From the NCBI GenBank assembly GCA_012514035.1, contig JAAZBB010000017.1, forward strand, positions 1-44,230: 44,230 nucleotides of DNA, written 5' to 3'. The stretch is from Lentisphaerota bacterium. GTDB lineage: Bacteria > Verrucomicrobiota > Kiritimatiellia > CAIQIC01 > Lenti-01. Position 1 is the first letter of the stretch. The number at the start of each line of letters is the position of its first letter. Below, piece by piece: positions 1 through 7,762 of the stretch. A program made the position numbers and the translations under genes. The notes beneath the pieces were generated by a model, which worked only from the letters and a program-made list of their open reading frames with translations, was not told the DNA's origin and did not search any database.

Positions 1-122
1 AGATCGCCATCATGATCGCGATCTTCTGCGGCACCGCCATCACCGTCGTCGCCGCCATCCTCCTGACCCTCCGCTCCGCCTTCGCGCCCGCCGGCACCCT
101 CGACCCCCACATCTTCCGCTGA
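1..122 (+). CDS. C-terminal end of a membrane protein (partial)
   Basis: A reading frame open from the window edge (first full codon at base 3) stops at the TGA at 120-122. The 39 visible residues begin with a strongly hydrophobic stretch (IAIMIAIFCGTAITVVAAIL) and end in LDPHIFR, so this is probably the last transmembrane helix and short tail of an integral membrane protein. The rest of the gene lies outside the window and the family cannot be named. An ACAGAG repeat cassette starts a few bases after the stop. Confidence 0.6.
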   Translation, partial: IAIMIAIFCGTAITVVAAILLTLRSAFAPAGTLDPHIFR

Positions 123-133
123 CCCCGGATCCA

Positions 134-310
134 CACCACAGAGCCACAGAGTTCACCGAGGAATCGGCCATATTCCGGAAGAAGAACATTGGGCCGGAGA
201 ACAAGGCCGGTTGCCTGCGTTTTTCCCCGCCCCCTCTATTCCGGGTTTCCATTCTCCCTCTGTGCCCCTCTGTGCCTCTGTGGCGAATCCTTGCTTTCGT
301 AGTTCCCCCG
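134..310. repeat. ACAGAG/CTCTGTG repeat cassette, copy 1
   Basis: The left edge carries CACAGAGCCACAGAG and the right edge carries CTCTGTGCCCCTCTGTGCC followed by TCTGTGG, so the ends are inverted relative to each other. Between them is a degenerate version of the GGCCGGAG...CTGCGTTTTT core that is well preserved in the copies near 2180 and 2450. Translations of this unit give nonsense peptides such as SVPLCASVA. It looks like a short non-coding, possibly mobile, element. Confidence 0.65.
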
Positions 311-510
311 CCGCCGCTTGTTTTGTAGGGCGGGAACGGTCGCAGACCTTCCCGCCGCCACCCAAGGCCATTTTTGACCGTTTTTGTTGTTTTCCGAACT
401 TTTCAGGCCATTTTTCGCCCCCCCCAGGCCCATCCAGACTGATAAGATTATCTTACATGCACAGCAAACCGCAGAGGAGACCGGCAGAACGAAGAATTCG
501 TGGTTCTTGG

Positions 511-690
511 TTTTCCACATCGTGGAGCGCGCGGTTCGCGCACGGATCGACGCCCGGCAAACCCCGCAGAGACGATGACCCCGCGTGGCCCGAAGACAAA
601 CATTCTTTCCATTGTGTGGAAAACCGGCAAAATATTTTTCCATTGTGTGGAAAAAAACGCCCGTTTTTTCCACACCGTGGAAAATCCGAA
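511..690. repeat. Cluster of four TTTTCCA-N5-TGGAAAA palindromes
   Basis: Palindrome centres are at 520 (TTCCA-CATCG-TGGAG, right arm degenerate), 614 (TTTCCA-TTGTG-TGGAAA), 645 (TTTTCCA-TTGTG-TGGAAAA) and 675 (TTTTCCA-CACCG-TGGAAAA). Spacings are 94, 31 and 30 bp, close to whole numbers of three helical turns. They lie between a plus-strand gene end (122) and the XRE gene (893). Members of the same family occur at 23831-23900, 41182-41222 and 42037-42075. Arm conservation with a variable 5-bp centre is what a dimeric DNA-binding protein would require; a hairpin role in RNA is also possible. Confidence 0.75.
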
Positions 691-840
691 CCCCTGAAGC
701 CCTCCGCGCCGAAGTTCCCTTCTCGGTGCCCGCCCAATCCCGCCCCCCGCACACGCTCCACCCCAGACTGCCCCACTCGCTTGTTCGCATATACGCTAAC
801 CTTGCCCTCTCGCGGCATGGTTTAAGCAGGTCTTTTTGAT

Positions 841-855
841 CACACTCATCGTGTG
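841..855. promoter_or_regulatory. Candidate operator upstream of the XRE gene
   Basis: The inverted repeat CACAC-TCATC-GTGTG lies 38 bp before the XRE start codon, just upstream of a possible promoter (-10 TAAACT about 8 nt before ATG; no clear -35). Small XRE regulators next to nucleases commonly autoregulate through such sites. The assignment rests only on position and symmetry. Confidence 0.35.
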
Positions 856-892
856 TGGTTGCTCAATCTGTCCGGGGCTAAACTCCAGGCAA

Positions 893-1132
893 ATGAGCAC
901 GCCTATTCTTGAAGTTTTTGGGGCCAATGCCCGGCGACTCCGTCTCAAGCGCAAACTCACCCAAGAGCGCCTCGCCGAACTCTCCAGCCTGCACCCCAAC
1001 TACATCGGCGGAATCGAGCGTGGTGAGCGCAATTTGTCCCTCATCAATATCGTCCGCCTGATCCGAGCCCTCCAATGCCGGATTGGTGATTTATTCGATG
1101 GAATCTCGACCTCTGAAAAGCCGGGCAGATAA
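893..1132 (+). CDS. XRE-family helix-turn-helix regulator (controller-like)
   Basis: This 79-aa protein is almost entirely one Cro/C1-type HTH domain: residues ~8-30 (VFGANARRLRLKRKLTQERL) start the fold, and ~31-50 include HPNYIGGIERGERNLSL, the usual recognition-helix region. It ends about 15 residues after the domain, the size of restriction-modification controller (C) proteins. The ATG at 893 is preferred because the domain begins directly after it; an in-frame extension upstream has no homologous character. The stop lies 5 nt before the HNH nuclease start, so the two are very likely co-transcribed. It probably controls expression of the nuclease. Base composition is more AT-rich than in the surrounding housekeeping genes. 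Confidence 0.85.
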   Translation: MSTPILEVFGANARRLRLKRKLTQERLAELSSLHPNYIGGIERGERNLSLINIVRLIRALQCRIGDLFDGISTSEKPGR

Positions 1133-1137
1133 ACGCC

Positions 1138-1827
1138 ATGGCTAACGAGATCATTTCATATATGGAGATGTGTATCCGCGAGGGCACAAGCCTCCAACGT
1201 GGCATGAATTTCGAGCTCCGGGATAACCATTCGGTCATTCTTATGTCCGTCCGCCCCGGCGCCCCCTACGAGGACCAGATTTCCGAGGATGGCTCCACGT
1301 TAATCTATGAAGGCCATGACGTGCCCAAATCCGTACAGTGTCCCCGACCCAAGGACCACGATCAGCCAAGGATAAGTGCCAACGGCAAATTGACGCAAAA
1401 TGGCATGTTTCACCAAGCCGCCCAAGACCACAAAGCCGGCAAACGCCCACCCGAACGCGTCCGCGTCTATGAGAAAATTAAAAACGGCATCTGGTCCTAC
1501 AACGGCGTCTTTCACCTCGTCGATTCACGGCGTGAAGCATCTCACGGCCGAAAGGTCTTCAAATTCAAGCTCATCGCCGTTGAGGGCGAAGAAAACTTCC
1601 AGATTCCCGTCCCGAGAAAGTCTACCCATCGCCGGATCATCCCAACCATTGTGAAACAGGAAGTCTGGAAACGCGACGGTGGGAAATGCGTGAAATGCGG
1701 ATCCACCATCAACCTTCACTTCGACCACATCATCCCTTTCTCCAAAGGCGGCGCTTCCAACACCGCCGACAATATCCAACTTCTTTGTGGTACCCACAAC
1801 ATCCAGAAACACGACAAGATCGAATAG
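1138..1827 (+). CDS. SRA-like plus HNH endonuclease, probable modification-dependent restriction enzyme
   Basis: The protein is 229 aa. The C-terminus (~170-227) is a clear HNH domain: CVKC (C184, C187), LHFDHIIP (H194, D196, H197), N212 and a second metal-site pair LLCGTH (C217, H220). The middle (~35-148) has the order expected of an SRA/YDG-like base-recognition fold: GAPYED, IYEGHD, NGKLTQNG, then RVRVYEKIKNGIWSYNGVF and KVFKFKL. SRA-HNH fusions are known as type IV enzymes that cut DNA carrying modified cytosine. The SRA assignment is from pattern memory and is less certain than HNH. No methyltransferase is visible, which fits a modification-dependent enzyme. It follows the XRE gene by 5 nt and is followed by a broken vsr gene, so this is a remnant of a defence locus, probably horizontally acquired given its lower GC. 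Confidence 0.8.
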   Translation: MANEIISYMEMCIREGTSLQRGMNFELRDNHSVILMSVRPGAPYEDQISEDGSTLIYEGHDVPKSVQCPRPKDHDQPRISANGKLTQNGMFHQAAQDHKAGKRPPERVRVYEKIKNGIWSYNGVFHLVDSRREASHGRKVFKFKLIAVEGEENFQIPVPRKSTHRRIIPTIVKQEVWKRDGGKCVKCGSTINLHFDHIIPFSKGGASNTADNIQLLCGTHNIQKHDKIE

Positions 1828-1832
1828 CCTGC

Positions 1833-1864
1833 ACTCTGTGCTTCTCTGTGCCCTCTGTGGTGAA
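1833..1864 (+). repeat. CTCTGTG half-cassette inserted at the vsr 5' end
   Basis: CACTCTGTGCTTCTCTGTGC followed by CCTCTGTGGTGAATG matches the right ends of the cassettes at 134, 2180 and 2450. It sits between the HNH stop and the first surviving vsr codons, where the missing N-terminal part of Vsr should be. Confidence 0.6.
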
Positions 1865-1876
1865 TGTTCTTCCTGC

Positions 1877-2172
1877 GCCGTGATTTTCGTCCATGGCTGC
1901 TTCTGGCACCGGCTCTTTAATGGGTTGATCGTTGTTGGTCCATCGTTGATGGCCGCTCCACCACAAACCATCCACCACCAACCACGCCCATGGCCACCAC
2001 CCCCAAGACCCACCGGAAGTTCTGGTCAGAGAAATTCGCGCGGAACGTGGCCAACGACCGGCGGCACGTCCGACGCCTCCGCCGCCTGGGCTGGCGGGTG
2101 ATCGTCGTCTGGGAATGCCAGCTCCGGCATCCAGACAAAGTCCAGACCCGCCTCCGGAAAGCCCTCCGAACC
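1877..2172 (+). pseudogene. vsr: Broken very-short-patch-repair endonuclease (vsr) gene
   Basis: Two Vsr pieces are visible in different frames. Bases 1877-1915 encode AVIFVHGCFWHRL, the Vsr motif with the catalytic-region FVHGCFWH. After about 75 bp of unrelated sequence, 1990-2172 encode the C-terminal part: PKTHRKFWSEKFARNV, then NDRRHVRRLRRLGWRV, then VVWECQLRHPDKV. The N-terminal third, with its nicking-site residues, is absent; a CTCTGTG repeat occupies its place. Vsr normally repairs T:G mismatches next to a cytosine methyltransferase, so its remnants fit a decayed restriction-modification locus. It cannot be functional as read. A second copy of the extreme C-terminus is at 2377-2440. 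Confidence 0.8.
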
Positions 2173-2174
2173 AC

Positions 2175-2335
<161 letters not shown>

Positions 2336-2443
2336 GCCCCTTTCGCGCCATTCGCGAATTTCGTAGTTACATCTCCGTCTGGGAATGCCAGCTCCGACAC
2401 CCCGACAAGGTCCTGGCCCGCCTCCGGAAAACCGCCGAACCAC

Positions 2444-2604
<161 letters not shown>

Positions 2605-2713
2605 GCCCCCTTCGTGTCATTCGCTCAATTAGTAGTTGGCTGTTCCGGCTGCGTGTTCGCGGGGCCATCAATGATGCTCGCCATCCCCGGCAAGAGGCGT
2701 ATGGTGGTTGCCC

Positions 2714-4141
2714 ATGAATTCAACCATCCCTTCGATCATCCAGGGCGGCATGGGCGCCGGAGTTTCCAACTGGCGGCTGGCCAAGGCCGTGTCCCGCATG
2801 GGGCAGCTGGGTGTCGTGGCCGGCACGGCCCTGGACCAGTTGCTGTCGCGGCGACTGCAGGACGGTGATGCCGATGGCTGCATCCGCCGAGCCCTGGAGC
2901 ACTTCCCCTTTCCGCGCGTGGCCAAGCGGATCCTGGATGCCTATTTCATCCCCGGCGGGCGGGATCCGTCCAAGCCCCGCAAGCCCGGGAAAATGCACAC
3001 GGCCGGACGCAACCTTCCGGCGCAGGAGCTGTGCATCGCCGCGAATTTCGTCGAGGTCTTCCTGGCCCGGGAGGGGCATTCGGGGCCCGTCGGAATCAAT
3101 TTCCTGGAGAAAATCCAGATGCCGCACCTGGCATCGCTCTACGGCGCGATGCTGGCCGGGGCGGCCGTGATCATTGTCGGCGCGGGTATCCCCATGGAGT
3201 TCCCGGCGGCCATCCAGGCCCTGGCCAACCACCAGCCCGCGTCCTATACACTGGTTGTCAGCGGCCCCAAGGCGGCGGAACCCGTCGTTCTGACGCTGGA
3301 CCCGGCGGACTTCGCGGAGCCCGGGCAGACCCTGCCCCCACTGGAGAAGCCGGCGTTCCTGCCGATTGTGTCGTCGGCGACGCTGGGCACGATGATGGCC
3401 CGGCGGCTGCCCGGGGGAGTGGACGGTTTCGTGATTGAAACCGCGGTGGCGGGCGGGCACAACGCGCCCCCGCGCGGCCAGATGCAGTTCACCCCCGACG
3501 GCCAGCCGGTGTATGGCCCGCGCGATGTGGCCGACCTGGACGTCTTCCGGAAGATCGGCCTGCCGTTTTGGCTGGGCGGCGGCTATGGATCGCGGGATAA
3601 ATACCGCGAGGCCCTTGCGCTCGGCGCGGCGGGCATCCAAATGGGCACCCCCTTCGCCCTGTGCGTGGAATCCGGCCTCGCGCCGGGTCTGCGCCGCGCG
3701 CTGGTGGCCAAGGCCCTGGCCGGGAAAGGCCGGGTGTTTACCGATGCCCTCGCATCCCCGACCGGTTTTCCTTTCAAGGTGGCCGAACTCGAGGGCACGC
3801 TGTCGGATCCCGCGGAGTATGCCCAACGACAACGCGTCTGCAACCTCGGCTTCCTGCGCGAAGCCTACCGGAAAGCGGACGGCTCCCTGGGCTACCGCTG
3901 CGCCGCCGAACCCGAAGCGGCCTGGATCGCCAAGGGCGGCAAGCCCGAAGCCGCCACCCGGCGCAAGTGCCTGTGCAATGCCCTGGTCGCCAACATCGGC
4001 CTGCCCGGCCTCCAGCCCGACGGCTCCCCCGAGCTCCCGCTCGTCACCCTGGGCGACGACCTGGCAGGCGTCGGCCGCTTCTGTGCCAACGGACAGACGG
4101 AGTATACCGTCGCCGATGTCATCCGCACTCTGCTGGGCTGA
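2714..4141 (+). CDS. Nitronate monooxygenase / 2-nitropropane dioxygenase family flavoprotein
   Basis: This 475-aa protein is an FMN-dependent TIM-barrel enzyme of the NMO/FabK superfamily. The N-terminus (~4-20) has IIQGGMGAGVSNWRLA, the usual first strand and FMN contact. The middle has AVIIVGAGIP and AGGHNAPPRG (the AGGH loop holding the catalytic-type His). A phosphate-binding region GGGYGSRDKYREALALGA is followed by AGIQMGTPFA. The C-terminus (~420 on) carries CLCNALVANIGLP, found in the longer members, and makes the protein longer than the usual 320-370 aa. The ATG at 2714 is preferred over an in-frame TTG 6 bp upstream. It stands alone between repeat-filled gaps, so its substrate is unknown; oxidation of alkyl nitronates is the family reaction and enoyl reduction the main alternative. 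Confidence 0.85.
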   Translation: MNSTIPSIIQGGMGAGVSNWRLAKAVSRMGQLGVVAGTALDQLLSRRLQDGDADGCIRRALEHFPFPRVAKRILDAYFIPGGRDPSKPRKPGKMHTAGRNLPAQELCIAANFVEVFLAREGHSGPVGINFLEKIQMPHLASLYGAMLAGAAVIIVGAGIPMEFPAAIQALANHQPASYTLVVSGPKAAEPVVLTLDPADFAEPGQTLPPLEKPAFLPIVSSATLGTMMARRLPGGVDGFVIETAVAGGHNAPPRGQMQFTPDGQPVYGPRDVADLDVFRKIGLPFWLGGGYGSRDKYREALALGAAGIQMGTPFALCVESGLAPGLRRALVAKALAGKGRVFTDALASPTGFPFKVAELEGTLSDPAEYAQRQRVCNLGFLREAYRKADGSLGYRCAAEPEAAWIAKGGKPEAATRRKCLCNALVANIGLPGLQPDGSPELPLVTLGDDLAGVGRFCANGQTEYTVADVIRTLLG

Positions 4142-4150
4142 CGGAGATTC

Positions 4151-4445
4151 CAAAGCGGCATCTTGCCGCCGCACTCCCAAGTTGACCCCCATCCCGTTGT
4201 TCCCCCCTCTGTAGCTGCGCTCGGTGAGCGCGGCGCCCCCTCCTTTTCATGCCTGTCTTTCTCGGTTGGCTGTCCCGGCTGTTCGCCCCCGACGCGCCCA
4301 ACGGGCGCATCTACAACCGATCCCTTCTCTGTTCACCTCTGCGCCCTCTGCGGCCAACATCCTTCCTCATTCGCGTGATTCGTTCTATTCGTTGTTGGCT
4401 GTTGACGGCTCTTCGATCCAAAGCGGCGTCTTGCCGCCGCACTCC
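4151..4445. repeat. Pair of CAAAGCGGCRTCTTGCCGCC repeats
   Basis: Copies at 4151-4177 and 4419-4445 differ at one base (A/G) over 27 bp and can fold as GGCG...CGCC hairpins. A relative with different stem bases but the same ACTCCAAA end is at 7692-7716 (GGCACG-AAGG-CGTGCC). Compensated stems with a conserved flank suggest selection on the hairpin or repeated spread of one element. Confidence 0.6.
4294..4322. repeat. GCGCCC-AAC-GGGCGC hairpin repeat, copy 1
   Basis: Stem GCGCCC/GGGCGC, loop AAC, then ATCTACAACCGATCCC. Copies occur at 7724-7754 (loop AGC, then GGCTACAACCGATCCG) and 35916-35945 (8-bp stem, then GCCTACAGTTATCGG). All three are intergenic. Confidence 0.6.
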
Positions 4446-4646
4446 AAAACCGATCCCTCTCCGAATCCGTGAAATACCGCTTGCCATTCCCGGTGCGGAT
4501 GGTAGTTTTTCCCGCGCTAGGTGAGAGTAGTTAGCTTGAGTTGGCAGGTAGTCCATCGTCCGCATCGGCGGTCCAGGGGGACATCTTCACCCGAACGAAT
4601 CGGGACATTCATGAGAACCATCCCCGGAGCATAAGGAAGAGATACC

Positions 4647-4970
4647 ATGGCTACCAAACTGTATATCGGCAATCTGTCATTTGACACCACGGAAGGCGAA
4701 TTGCGCGATGCGTTCGCGGCCTTTGGCGATGTGACAAGCTGCAACGTCATCACGGACCGCGACACGGGCCGGCCCCGCGGCTTTGCGTTTGTCGAGATGG
4801 CCTCGGCCGACGCGGCCACCAAGGCCATCGCCGAACTGAACGGCAAGGAACTCGGCGGGCGCGCGCTCGTCGTGAACGAAGCCCGTCCCCGCGAAGACCG
4901 CCCCCGCGGCGGCGGATTTGGCGGCGGCAATGGCGGCGGGTACGGCGGCGGACGCCGCAACCGCTACTAG
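4647..4970 (+). CDS. RRM-domain RNA-binding protein with Gly-rich tail
   Basis: This is a 107-aa single RRM protein. RNP2 is KLYIGNLSF (~4-12) and RNP1 is RGFAFVEM (~44-51), with the expected aromatic residues, and residues 1-80 cover the whole fold. The tail (~88-107) is GGGFGGGNGGGYGGG plus a basic end, as in cyanobacterial Rbp and plant glycine-rich proteins. A clear ribosome site AAGGAAGA lies 7 nt before the ATG, and the upstream ~150 bases look like an untranslated leader, consistent with cold- or stress-type post-transcriptional control. Such proteins bind single-stranded RNA in the cytoplasm. A tiny basic gene follows 51 nt later. Confidence 0.93.
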   Translation: MATKLYIGNLSFDTTEGELRDAFAAFGDVTSCNVITDRDTGRPRGFAFVEMASADAATKAIAELNGKELGGRALVVNEARPREDRPRGGGFGGGNGGGYGGGRRNRY

Positions 4971-5021
4971 GATCCGCCCCGCCCGGCGGGCTGCGGCCCG
5001 CCGGTGGAACCAGGAGTCGAC

Positions 5022-5192
5022 ATGGGTCGAACCAACTACTCGTTCGCCAAATATCAGCGCGAACAAGCCAAAAAAAAGAAGCAGGAGGCCAAGCGCCTGC
5101 GCAAGGAAGCGCTGAAAGCCGAAAAGGCGGCGGTTCCGGCGGCGGCGGCCCAGAACCCGGCCGGCGCCGAGCCGGCCTCCGGCCAATCCTGA
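5022..5192 (+). CDS. Small basic coiled protein downstream of the RRM gene
   Basis: The 56-aa protein starts MGRTNYSFAKYQREQAKKKK and continues with an alternating Lys/Arg/Glu/Ala helix (to ~40), then a short Ala/Pro tail. It has a good ribosome site (AGGAG, 6 nt before ATG) and probably shares a transcript with the RRM gene. Similar short Lys-rich proteins starting with a YSF..KRQ-type motif occur next to RNA-binding genes in other bacteria; that is recall, not a search. The high positive charge suggests RNA or ribosome binding. An in-frame GTG at 5004 is an alternative but lacks support. Confidence 0.7.
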   Translation: MGRTNYSFAKYQREQAKKKKQEAKRLRKEALKAEKAAVPAAAAQNPAGAEPASGQS

Positions 5193-5206
5193 ACCCAGCC
5201 GGAACT

Positions 5207-5228
5207 CCGGGCCGGATTTCCGGCCCGG
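5207..5228. terminator. Hairpin between convergent genes
   Basis: A perfect 9-bp stem (CCGGGCCGG / CCGGCCCGG) with loop ATTT sits between the end of the small basic gene and the end of the deaminase gene on the other strand. No T-run follows, so it would be an unusual intrinsic terminator, but its position between two gene ends fits transcript-end formation in both directions. Confidence 0.5.
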
Positions 5229-5238
5229 GGTCATCCGG

Positions 5239-6240
5239 TCAGGGGTGGAAATCAGGCAGCCGGCGGGCTTCCGGAATGAAGCTGGCGTCGGCGGCGGCCC
5301 GGTTCATCGCCGCGAAATCCGTTTCCGTCAGTCCGTGCTGTTCCGCGAGCACCCGATACTCGTGGTTCAGGTCGTAGTCGAATGTTCCCGGATCGTCCGC
5401 ATTCACGCACACCTTGACACCCGCCGCGCGGATGGTCTGGATGGGATACTGTTCGATCGAGGCAATGCATTGGGTCCGGATGTTGCTGGTGGGGCAGAGT
5501 TCGAGGATGATGCCGCGCCGCGCGACCTCCTCCATGAGGGCGGGATCCCTGTAGATCTGCACCCCGTGGCCGAGGCGTTCCCCGCCCAGGTCGTCCAGCG
5601 CGCTCCGGATGGATTCGCTCGACGAGGGAATCCGGGACTCCCCGGCGTGCACCGTCAGGTGCAGTCCCGCTGCCCGCGCCTTCCGAAACAGGCCTGCGAA
5701 TGGTTTCCCGCTGAAGTTGGCCTCGTCGTTCGCCAGATCCATGCCCACGAACGTGTCCCGGTTCGCGAGGATGAAATCCGTGACCTTGGTGGCCGTGGGG
5801 ATGTCCCACTCCCGCCCCAGGATGCCGATCAGCCCGACGGCCATGGAACACGTTTTCCGGGCATCTGCAATGCCCGTCAGGATGGCGGCATGGATCGCAT
5901 CGAAGGTCAGGTGGAGCCGCTCCCCCTGGATGAAGACCGGCGAATAGCGCAGTTCCAGCACCCGGACACCTTCCGCAAACGCGTCTTCGCAGGCCTCCCG
6001 TGCCATCCGTTGGATCCGCGCCGGCGTCGACAGCACCTGGTGGATCACCCCGAATTTCTCGAGGAAGACCTTCAATCCCTCCACCGGCCGGGTGATGAGG
6101 ATGAAATCCCGGAGCTGGGCTTCGGAGGCGGAGGGCGGCAGGAGGCCATCCGCCAGCACCCATTCCTTCATGGTGGCATAGCGGATGGCGCCTTCGACAT
6201 GGCGGTGGAGTTCGACCTTGGGCATGGCGGGAATGTTCAT
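5239..6240 (-). CDS. Adenosine deaminase family protein
   Basis: This 333-aa zinc-dependent amidohydrolase has the ADA signatures in order: KVELHRHVEGA (~8-18, two metal His), LELRYSP (~95), TVHAGES (~200, metal His and catalytic Glu), ERLGHGVQIY (~224-233, catalytic His), LELCPTSN and VNADDPGTFD (metal Asp). The family removes the 6-amino group from adenosine or deoxyadenosine, or from aminodeoxyfutalosine in menaquinone synthesis; the sequence does not decide between them. It stands alone on the minus strand. There is no Shine-Dalgarno sequence, but a promoter with TTGACA, 17 bp and TAGAGA ends 8 nt before the ATG, suggesting a leaderless mRNA. Confidence 0.9.
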   Translation of the reverse strand: MNIPAMPKVELHRHVEGAIRYATMKEWVLADGLLPPSASEAQLRDFILITRPVEGLKVFLEKFGVIHQVLSTPARIQRMAREACEDAFAEGVRVLELRYSPVFIQGERLHLTFDAIHAAILTGIADARKTCSMAVGLIGILGREWDIPTATKVTDFILANRDTFVGMDLANDEANFSGKPFAGLFRKARAAGLHLTVHAGESRIPSSSESIRSALDDLGGERLGHGVQIYRDPALMEEVARRGIILELCPTSNIRTQCIASIEQYPIQTIRAAGVKVCVNADDPGTFDYDLNHEYRVLAEQHGLTETDFAAMNRAAADASFIPEARRLPDFHP

Positions 6241-6248
6241 CGAAGCTG

Positions 6249-6277
6249 TCTCTAGAAAAACCCGGCCGGCCTGTCAA
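6249..6277 (-). promoter_or_regulatory. Promoter of the deaminase gene
   Basis: On the minus strand a consensus -35 TTGACA (6277-6272) and -10 TAGAGA (6254-6249) are separated by 17 bp. The start codon at 6240 follows after only 8 nt, so transcription should start at or next to the ATG. Confidence 0.55.
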
Positions 6278-6459
6278 AACAATCCTGTTTGTTCCCCTGG
6301 CAGATCGACCTCGGCGGACATTGGCTCTCTGTGGTGACATGGTCTTCCGTCATCAGCGAGCCAGGGAGGCACCCATGTGCATGAAGGGGCCGGTGCGCAG
6401 AACATCGATTTTCGGGCCTGCGGCGACGTGCCGCAGCCGACGGCGGCGGCGCGGCGGGA

Positions 6460-7145
<686 letters not shown>

Positions 7146-7146
<1 letters not shown>

Positions 7147-7637
7147 CAGATCGGTTCGCCCGGAAGGACATCGCGACGGGTTTGCGCATGGCACAGGGCC
7201 AACGCAAAAGCGTCGGTGGCATCGGCCGGCGGGATTTCGGCCAGCCCGAGCACGGCCTTGACCATCTTGGCAACCTGCTCCTTGGGGGCGGCGCCCCAGC
7301 CGGTGACGTTCTGCTTGGCGCGGCGCGGGGAATATTCAAAGACCGGGACGCCGGCGGCGGCGCAGGAGGCGATGGCCACTCCGCGCACCTCGCCGAGCAC
7401 CATGGCAACCTTGGCGTTCTTGAAGAAAAAGCCGCCTTCGACGGCGGCGGCGGCGGGGCGGTGTTCGGCCAGTACGGCATCCATCCGCGCGCGGATCGTG
7501 CGCAGGCATTCGGAGTGGGGCGCTTTGGGCGGCATTTTCACGACTTCCCAGTGGCGCGCGGCCAGGCGCGAGCCCTCCAGCTCGATCACGGCGAGTCCCG
7601 TACCCCGCAACGAGGCGTCTATGCCCAAGACCTTCAT
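7146..7637 (-). CDS. ruvC: Holliday junction resolvase RuvC
   Basis: This 163-aa endonuclease cleaves four-way junctions with RuvAB during recombination. The RNase-H fold is evident from MKVLGIDASLRGTG (D7), AVEGGFFF (E67) and PADATDAFALALCH (D139/D142, H150), which supply the acidic catalytic residues. The ATG at 7637 is chosen because the family begins with this strand; upstream codons translate intergenic repeats. It follows yebC in the common yebC-ruvC order, but ruvA and ruvB are not next to it. A single-base overlap couples it to the ABC ATPase gene. Confidence 0.93.
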
Positions 7638-7762
7638 GCCCCGCCCCGCTTGCACATGGAAGATTGGATATTGGACATTGAGATTTCTTCCGGCACGAAG
7701 GCGTGCCGACTCCAAACAGCCCCGCGCCCAGCGGGCGCGGCTACAACCGATCCGAAAATGTG
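7638..7762. repeat. Repeat-filled gap between yebC and ruvC
   Basis: The gap contains GGAAGATTGGATATTGGACA (7657 on), a short repeat type with TTGGATATTGGACATTG, the GGCACG-AAGG-CGTGCC hairpin (7692-7707) and a GCGCCC-AGC-GGGCGC hairpin followed by GGCTACAACCGATCCG (7724-7754). Such insertions inside a presumed operon show that these elements land in transcribed spacers. Confidence 0.55.

Larger units (their letters stand above)
311..892. other. Gene-free stretch with palindromes and the XRE upstream region
   Basis: No reading frame here looks real; the longest ones consist of translated repeat. The stretch contains a 13-bp perfect palindrome (TAAGAT-T-ATCTTA, about 446-458), four TTCCA-N5-TGGAR palindromes (511-690), a CACAC-TCATC-GTGTG inverted repeat (841-855) and a possible -10 box TAAACT 8 nt before the XRE start. 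Bases 690-835 show nothing recognisable. Confidence 0.5.
4142..4646. other. Repeat-filled gap before the RRM gene
   Basis: There is no gene in these ~500 bases. The stretch holds two copies of CAAAGCGGC-R-TCTTGCCGCC followed by GCACTCC (4151-4177, 4419-4445), one GCGCCC-AAC-GGGCGC hairpin followed by CTACAACCGATCCC (4294-4322), a CTCTG-rich half cassette with an ATTCG...GTTGTTGG tail (4328-4402), and the probable long 5' leader of the RRM gene. Confidence 0.6.

Noticed and set aside
511-690. CRISPR array interpretation of the palindrome cluster
   Set aside because: Units are 17-19 bp with variable centres and 12-15-bp gaps, not constant repeats with unique ~30-bp spacers; no cas genes.
211-825. 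Long plus-strand reading frame over the first gap
   Set aside because: Its translation is made of CTCTGTG repeat peptides and palindromes (FHCVEN, FPHRGK); no domain, no ribosome site.
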